A DNA stretch of 26,178 bases from Tranquillimonas sp964472855 (GTDB lineage Bacteria; Pseudomonadota; Alphaproteobacteria; Rhodobacterales; Rhodobacteraceae), in contig CAYYMJ010000041.1 of NCBI GenBank assembly GCA_964472855.1, positions 1 to 26,178 on the forward strand, written 5' to 3'. Both the position numbers and the translations under genes were made by a program. Under the pieces are notes generated by a model. It ran no database searches. It was not told the DNA's origin and saw nothing but the letters and a program-made list of their open reading frames with translations. Positions 22,221 through 26,178 of the stretch are shown piece after piece; the stretch's first letter is position 1, and each line of letters opens with the position of its first letter.

Positions 22221-23387
22221 ATGGGCGCCCATTTGAACGACAAGAATTTTGGCATTCAGACCAGATTCGATTTCGACCAGCCGGCGCCCGAACATGGCGC
22301 CGGAGCAACAGACATCAGGGCAGACAGCCGCGATGCCGGGGGCGGCCCGGTGGACATCGCGCCGCCGGCCAACGCCGCCAACCCCGACACCGCCCCGGCC
22401 ACCATGGACGCCCCCGCTCTGGCGCCGATTGTTCAGGCGGACGGCTTCGTCTTTGGCGGCGATGCAGGCGCGGGCCCGGAACTGGCGCCCCAACTGACCA
22501 TGTCGGGGGGCACCGAACTGGCGGACCCCGGTTTCTGGGGCGTGCTGGCGCCGGCGTTTGCCGATCTCGACGGCGACGGCGATCTTGACCTTGTCATGGG
22601 CACGGTCAACGGCGCGGTCGTGTCATTTCGCAACGGCGGCGACGGCACCAGCGGCGACTTTGCCCTGTGGGGCGACGGCGACCCGATGGCCGGCATCCAG
22701 AGCGAACTGATGGCGACGCCGGAATTCATCGACCTTGACGGCGATGGCGACATGGACCTGGTGCTGGGCAGCCGCGATCACGGCCTGAGCGCGTATCGCA
22801 ACGGCGGCACCGGCACATCCGGAGACTTCACGGCCCAGGCGCGCGCCTATCCCTTCGGGCAGGTCGACAACTATGGCACCGCAATCGATCCCGCCTTTGT
22901 CGACCTCGACGGCGACGGCGATCTTGACCTGGTCATCGGCAACGCCTCTGGCGAATTTCTGGCCTATCGCAATGGCGACGACGCATCGCGCGGCACCTTC
23001 GCGGCCTGGACCGGGCGGGACCCGTTTGCCAACATATCCGTCAACGGCGGCAGCACGCCCACCTTCATCGACCTCGATGCCGACGGCGACCTCGACCTTG
23101 TGACCGGCACCCGCGACGGCCGGTTCGAAGCCTTTCGCAACGGAACATTCGGCGACAGCGGCGATTTCGTCGCCTGGAACATCGGCAATCCGTTCGAAGG
23201 CATCAGCGTCGGCGCCCGGTCAGACCCGGTATTTGCCGACGTAGACGGCGACGGCGACCTCGACCTGGTCACAGGCAACGGATTTTATCAGATCCAGTAT
23301 TTCGAGAATACCGCCGCGCCGGGCAGCCGCCCGGTGTTTCGGCACGATCCCGCGCTGTTGCAAACGGAGTACGACGCCCTTTTCTGA
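22221..23387 (+). CDS. VCBS/FG-GAP repeat protein with five calcium-type loops
   Basis: The product is 388 aa, on the opposite strand to its neighbours. Five repeats of about 57 residues each carry the D-x-D-G-D-G-D-x-D loop: residues 115-123, 171-179, 228-236, 285-293 (DLDADGDLD) and 340-348. Each is followed by LV-x-G and a [SA][FY]RN strand. This fits a five-unit beta-propeller-like calcium-binding protein. Residues 1-90 are Ala/Pro/Asp-rich and disordered. There is no Sec signal peptide, so if secreted it would use type I secretion or another route; that is inference. The ATG at 22221 has GGAGG 7 bases upstream; an in-frame ATG at 22110 lacks a ribosome site. It stands alone between phoH and the lipoprotein gene. 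Confidence 0.85.
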   Translation: MGAHLNDKNFGIQTRFDFDQPAPEHGAGATDIRADSRDAGGGPVDIAPPANAANPDTAPATMDAPALAPIVQADGFVFGGDAGAGPELAPQLTMSGGTELADPGFWGVLAPAFADLDGDGDLDLVMGTVNGAVVSFRNGGDGTSGDFALWGDGDPMAGIQSELMATPEFIDLDGDGDMDLVLGSRDHGLSAYRNGGTGTSGDFTAQARAYPFGQVDNYGTAIDPAFVDLDGDGDLDLVIGNASGEFLAYRNGDDASRGTFAAWTGRDPFANISVNGGSTPTFIDLDADGDLDLVTGTRDGRFEAFRNGTFGDSGDFVAWNIGNPFEGISVGARSDPVFADVDGDGDLDLVTGNGFYQIQYFENTAAPGSRPVFRHDPALLQTEYDALF

Positions 23388-23406
23388 GCCTGGCCGACGC
23401 CACAAG

Positions 23407-23446
23407 AAAATGGGCCGCCCCCGGGAATGCCGGGGTGGCCCATTTT
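23407..23446. terminator. Bidirectional terminator between convergent genes
   Basis: AAAATGGGCCGCCCC (23407-23421) pairs with GGGGTGGCCCATTTT (23432-23446), a 15-bp stem with one G-T pair and a 10-base loop. It is flanked by A4 on the left and T4 on the right. It lies 20 bases after the VCBS gene stop and 15 bases beyond the lipoprotein gene stop, so it can end both transcripts. Confidence 0.85.
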
Positions 23447-23461
23447 CCGTGTCAGACTGTA

Positions 23462-23761
23462 TCAGACCGGGTCGGCGATGGGCGTGCCCTTGTTGAAGGG
23501 GCCCACGGCGGTGCCGGGTTCGCCCGCGCCCGAGCAGACCGGCTTGCCATAGGGGTCAAGCCGCTGGGACAGATACCCCTCGATCCCGTCGTCGATGATC
23601 CAGTGGTCGCAACCGGTCGGGTCGATCCAGATGCCGGCGACAAGCTGGCTGAGATGTTTGCTGTCGACCCAGCGGTCCACGGTCTTGTTCTGCTTGTCGG
23701 CCAGACACCCAGATGTGGCGGTCGCGATGGCAAGCAGCAGGATGGCCTTGGCTGGTTTCAT
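23462..23761 (-). CDS. Small lipoprotein with a WxDPxGCxHW module
   Basis: The product is 99 aa. The signal peptide ends in a lipobox (ATSGC, lipid-bearing Cys19), so it should be anchored to a membrane facing the periplasm or outer surface. Residues 43-76 (GIWIDPTGCDHW, IIDDGIEGYLSQRLDP, YGKPVC) match residues 38-71 of the OmpA-like protein encoded just upstream. In both, two cysteines frame the module (C51 and C76 here) and likely form a disulfide. The rest has no recognised domain. It starts 11 bases after the OmpA-like gene stop, so the pair is an operon. Function unknown; a partner or assembly factor of the OmpA-like protein is likely. Confidence 0.82.
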   Translation of the reverse strand: MKPAKAILLLAIATATSGCLADKQNKTVDRWVDSKHLSQLVAGIWIDPTGCDHWIIDDGIEGYLSQRLDPYGKPVCSGAGEPGTAVGPFNKGTPIADPV

Positions 23762-23772
23762 GATCGCGCCCC

Positions 23773-24324
23773 TCAGCGAATGCAGATGATTTCGACGCGG
23801 CGGTTCTTCGCCATGCCGGCGGCGGTGGCGTTGGATGCCGTGGGCATGCGTTCGCCATAGCCGCGCACGTCGGCGATGCGCGCGCCCACGCTCTGCGCGA
23901 TGGCGGCGACCGAATTGGCCCGGTTCAGCGACAGGCGCATGTTATAGGCGTCGCTGGCGCGGCTGTCGGTGTGGCCGACGATGATATAGCTGGTGGCGCC
24001 GGCGTCCTGGAAAAAGCTCTGCAGCGCCGACCGGCCGGCGGATCTGACGCGATAGCTGTCGGTGGCGAACAGGGTGTCCGAATTCATCACCGCGCATGTG
24101 TTGCCACGGTGACAAACCGGGATGCCCTGCCGGTTGACATGGGGGGTCATATACCCCTCCCAGCCGTCGTCCATCACCCAGTGCTCGCAACCGTCGGGAT
24201 CAACCCAGATCGTCGGCACATAGCTGGCCTGCGCGGCGGCCTGACCGGCGAACAGGCTGAACAGCATCGCCAGTCCGGCGCTGCCAAGCATCGCACGGAT
24301 CGCGTTGGATATCGTGACGCCCAC
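23773..24324 (-). CDS. OmpA-like peptidoglycan-binding envelope protein
   Basis: The product is 183 aa. It has a signal peptide (about residues 1-31, GQAAA before Gln), a WVDPDGCEHWVMDDGWEGY module at about 40-71 with C46 and C71, then an OmpA/MotB-type domain (about 80-183). The peptidoglycan-binding pair D120 and R135 is seen in GHTDSRASDAYNMRLSLNRANSV, spaced as in OmpA, with GYGERMP and KNRRVEI after. It has no beta-barrel, so it is probably periplasmic. The start is a GTG at 24324 with AAGGAG 6 bases upstream. It leads an operon with the small lipoprotein. Repeated GTGAACAA sites in its promoter suggest regulation. Confidence 0.88.
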   Translation of the reverse strand: MGVTISNAIRAMLGSAGLAMLFSLFAGQAAAQASYVPTIWVDPDGCEHWVMDDGWEGYMTPHVNRQGIPVCHRGNTCAVMNSDTLFATDSYRVRSAGRSALQSFFQDAGATSYIIVGHTDSRASDAYNMRLSLNRANSVAAIAQSVGARIADVRGYGERMPTASNATAAGMAKNRRVEIICIR

Positions 24325-24398
24325 CGCTGTCTCCTTCAGTGTTTCCCTGCGCGGGCCAATTGGCAGCGGCCGGCGCGTCCCCAGAATTCAGTGGGCGC

Positions 24399-24451
24399 AG
24401 TTTACCAACATTTAGGGGGTTGTGAACAAATTTCTGCCCCATCTTGTTCAC
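24399..24451 (-). promoter_or_regulatory. Promoter and inverted-repeat operator of the OmpA-like gene
   Basis: GTGAACAA (24422-24429) and TTGTTCAC (24444-24451) are a perfect 8-bp inverted repeat with 14 bases between, i.e. half-sites 22 bases apart, about two helix turns. On the minus strand TTCACA (24426-24421) and TAAACT (24404-24399) make a weak -35/-10 pair with a 16-base spacer. The near half-site thus overlaps the -35, as a repressor site would. The region is A/T-rich. Confidence 0.4.
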
Positions 24452-24519
24452 GATGCGGAAACAATGGAGGTTCTGCCGGCGGTCTGTCTATATATTGGGG
24501 GTAATCCCGGGGTTTTGCC

Positions 24520-25878
24520 TCAGATCGGCCGCGCGATCAGCGAATTTGGCAGAGATTCGGTGATCTCGACCGCCACAAGGTCACCGACGCAAATGCCCGG
24601 CGCCGTGACATGCGCGGCGTGCAGCCACGGGGTCTTGCCGGTCATCTGACCCTCCAGCCGCCCCGGCCGCTCGACCAGTATCTCGGTGCGGCGCCCGACC
24701 ATCGACGCCTGAACTTCTTGCTGCTGCCGCGTCAACAGCGCCTGCAGCCGCTGCAGGCGGTCGTCGGCCTCGGCCGGGTCGACAAGGGCGCGTTCCGCCG
24801 CCGGCGTCCCCGGGCGTGGCGAGTATTTGAAGCTGTAGCACTGGCCATAACCCACCGCCTCGACCAGGCGCAGCGTGCCCTGGAAATCGGCCTCGGTCTC
24901 GCCCGGGAAACCGACGATGAAATCGCCCGAAATCAGAATATCGGGCCGCGCGGCCCGAACACGCGCGATCAGCGCCAGGTAGCCCGCCGCGTCATGCTTG
25001 CGGTTCATCGCCTTCAGCACCCGGTCGCTGCCCGATTGCACCGGCAGATGCAGGTAAGGCATCAGCTGAGCGACCTCGCCATGCGCGGCAATCAGGTCGT
25101 CGGCCATGTCATTGGGGTGCGACGTGGTATAGCGCAGCCGCTCCAGCCCCGCGATATCCGCCAAGGCCCGGATCAGCCGGGCCAGCGACCAGTCGCCACC
25201 ATCGGGCCCGGCGCCGTGATAGGCGTTCACATTCTGCCCCAGCAGGGTGATCTCGCGCACCCCCTGCCCGGCCAGCGCGCGCGCCTCGTCCAGCACCCGC
25301 GCCGCCGGACGGCTGGCCTCGGCACCCCGGGTATAGGGAACCACGCAGAAGGCACAGAACTTGTCGCACCCCTCTTGCACGGTCAGAAAGGCGGTCGGCC
25401 CCTGCCCGGCCCGCTGGCGCCGGCCCAGATGCGCGAACTTGTCCTCTTGTGGAAACTCGGTGTCCAGGGCCCGCCGGCCATCGCGCGCCATGTCCAGCAG
25501 TTCGGGCAGGCGGTGATAGCTTTGCGGCCCGACCACAAGGTCGACCATGGGCTGGCGGGCGACGATCTCGGCCCCCTCCGCCTGAGCCACGCAGCCGGCC
25601 ACACCAATCTTCAGATCGGGCCGCGCCGCCTTGAGCGGCTTGAAACGCCCCAACTCGGAATAGACCTTTTCGGCCGCCTTTTCGCGGATATGGCAGGTGT
25701 TCAGCAAAATCAGGTCGGCATCGTCGGGCGTATCGGTGACCGCATAGCCCTGCGGCGCCAGTGCCTCGGCCATGCGTTCGCTGTCATACACGTTCATCTG
25801 GCAACCATAGGTCTTGATGAAAAGCTTGCGGGCATTGTCCATGGGGTCGATCCGATTGTCCGGGCGGGCGCGCGACAT
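24520..25878 (-). CDS. miaB: tRNA-2-methylthio-N6-dimethylallyladenosine synthase
   Basis: The product is 452 aa. MiaB adds a methylthio group to i6A37 of tRNAs using radical SAM chemistry. The N-terminal domain carries one [4Fe-4S] cluster on C26 (KTYGCQMN), C62 (LLNTCHIRE) and C96 (GVAGCVAQ). The radical SAM cluster is on C171, C175 and C178 (EGCDKFCAFCVVPYTRG). A TRAM domain follows at about 385-450. The start at 25878 lies directly against repeat copy D and lacks a ribosome site. The ATG at 25842 gives a start nearer the family norm (MDNARKLFIKTYGCQMN), though codons between the two look coding. It stands apart from phoH here, because the OmpA, lipoprotein and VCBS genes lie between. Confidence 0.96.
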   Translation of the reverse strand: MSRARPDNRIDPMDNARKLFIKTYGCQMNVYDSERMAEALAPQGYAVTDTPDDADLILLNTCHIREKAAEKVYSELGRFKPLKAARPDLKIGVAGCVAQAEGAEIVARQPMVDLVVGPQSYHRLPELLDMARDGRRALDTEFPQEDKFAHLGRRQRAGQGPTAFLTVQEGCDKFCAFCVVPYTRGAEASRPAARVLDEARALAGQGVREITLLGQNVNAYHGAGPDGGDWSLARLIRALADIAGLERLRYTTSHPNDMADDLIAAHGEVAQLMPYLHLPVQSGSDRVLKAMNRKHDAAGYLALIARVRAARPDILISGDFIVGFPGETEADFQGTLRLVEAVGYGQCYSFKYSPRPGTPAAERALVDPAEADDRLQRLQALLTRQQQEVQASMVGRRTEILVERPGRLEGQMTGKTPWLHAAHVTAPGICVGDLVAVEITESLPNSLIARPI

Positions 25879-25985
25879 CTACAGCGTTTCGCGTTCGGCA
25901 TGATCCAGAAGGAACCACCCAGCGCGCTGAAATCCGTGACTTCAGGGCGCGCAGGGTGGCCCAAGTTTAACGCGCAACGCTATAG
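25879..25985 (+). repeat. 107-bp MITE-like repeat, copy D (best-preserved ends)
   Basis: The left end CTACAGCGTTTCGCGTT (25879-25895) and right end AACGCGCAACGCTATAG (25969-25985) are inverted repeats of each other at 15 of 17 positions. Inside, CCACCC-A-GCGCGC-TGAA and TTCA-GG-GCGCGC-A-GGGTGG form a strong hairpin (25912-25954). It is exactly as long as copies A and C. It directly abuts the miaB ATG at 25878. Confidence 0.7.
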
Positions 25986-26007
25986 CCATTTCGCCCGGCG
26001 CCCGCAA
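25979..26007 (-). promoter_or_regulatory. Predicted miaB promoter at the edge of repeat copy D
   Basis: On the minus strand TTGCGG (26007-26002) and TATAGC (25984-25979) are 17 bases apart. The -10 is made by the terminal CTATAG of the repeat and the -35 lies in the flanking DNA. This would transcribe about 95 bases of repeat as the miaB leader. The rest of the gap up to 26078 shows only the ribosome site of the next gene. Confidence 0.35.
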
Positions 26008-26078
26008 CGCTTGCCAATCCGGGCGGCTTCATGGGAATCTCGCACCGGGCGTGGCACTGGCCCAACCGGGGAGGCCGG

Positions 26079-26178
26079 ATGCAATACAGCGATCTTGACG
26101 ACTTTCTGCGCCGGGGCCGGACCTATCTGGCCCGCGGCCCCGTGGCCGTCATCCTGGCCGAAGACGCGGTGGCCCTGC
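26079..26178 (+). CDS. Partial gene start, product not identified
   Basis: An ATG at 26079 preceded by GGGGAGG opens a frame that runs to the window edge (33 codons). It begins MQYSDLDDFLRRGRTYLARG and continues PVAVILAEDAVAL. Codon choice (G/C at third positions) fits a real gene. The PVAVILAED strand could start a Rossmann or glycosyltransferase-type fold, but this is too short to name. It is divergent from miaB. Confidence 0.6.
   Translation, partial: MQYSDLDDFLRRGRTYLARGPVAVILAEDAVAL

Noticed and set aside
24490..24520. TATATATTGGGGG next to the miaB stop as a terminator
   Set aside because: On the minus strand the C-rich run cannot pair with anything nearby to form a stem.

Overview
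The window looks like chromosome from a high-GC alphaproteobacterium of the order Rhodobacterales (Roseobacter/Paracoccaceae type). The evidence is the gene order (aroA-cmk-rpsA-ihfB-lapA-trpF-trpB, and miaB-phoH-ybeY-corC-lnt-metK-trmB), protein sequences of that type, and a SAM/SAH-type riboswitch before metK, a class known mainly from Rhodobacterales. Nearly every gene is on the minus strand. The exceptions are one repeat protein and a truncated gene at the right edge. There is no rRNA, tRNA, CRISPR array, phage or intact insertion sequence.

Right to left, i.e. in the direction of most transcription: a plus-strand gene start (26079 to edge); a MITE-like repeat touching the miaB start; miaB; an OmpA-like envelope protein and a small lipoprotein that share one cysteine module; a plus-strand VCBS/FG-GAP protein with five calcium loops, ending at a shared terminator; then a tight block phoH - SAM methyltransferase - ybeY - corC - lnt, where consecutive genes overlap or nearly touch; then metK behind its riboswitch, a secreted ClpP-fold protein and trmB. 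After a repeat-filled gap come an amidohydrolase, aroA and cmk, an aldo/keto reductase and a small membrane protein, rpsA, ihfB, lapA and trpF. Two paralogous sulfotransferase-like genes then sit between trpF and trpB. At the left end two paralogous secreted PepSY-like proteins with very long Ser/Gly/Asp tails precede, and one overlaps, a membrane-anchored LuxR-type regulator.

Most of the window is housekeeping: aromatic amino acid synthesis, translation and nucleoid proteins, ribosome maturation, tRNA modification, lipoprotein acylation and SAM supply. The accessory parts are the sulfotransferase pair, the PepSY/LuxR cassette, the VCBS protein and the OmpA/lipoprotein pair. 

Two dispersed repeat families fill much of the non-coding DNA. 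One is a 107-bp element with terminal inverted repeats (four copies, all in one orientation). The other is a GC-rich hairpin element found downstream of minus-strand genes (three copies). The best candidates for something undescribed are the PepSY/LuxR cassette and the 107-bp repeat family, one copy of which appears to form a promoter and leader for miaB. All function calls are by recognition of sequence; no database search was run.
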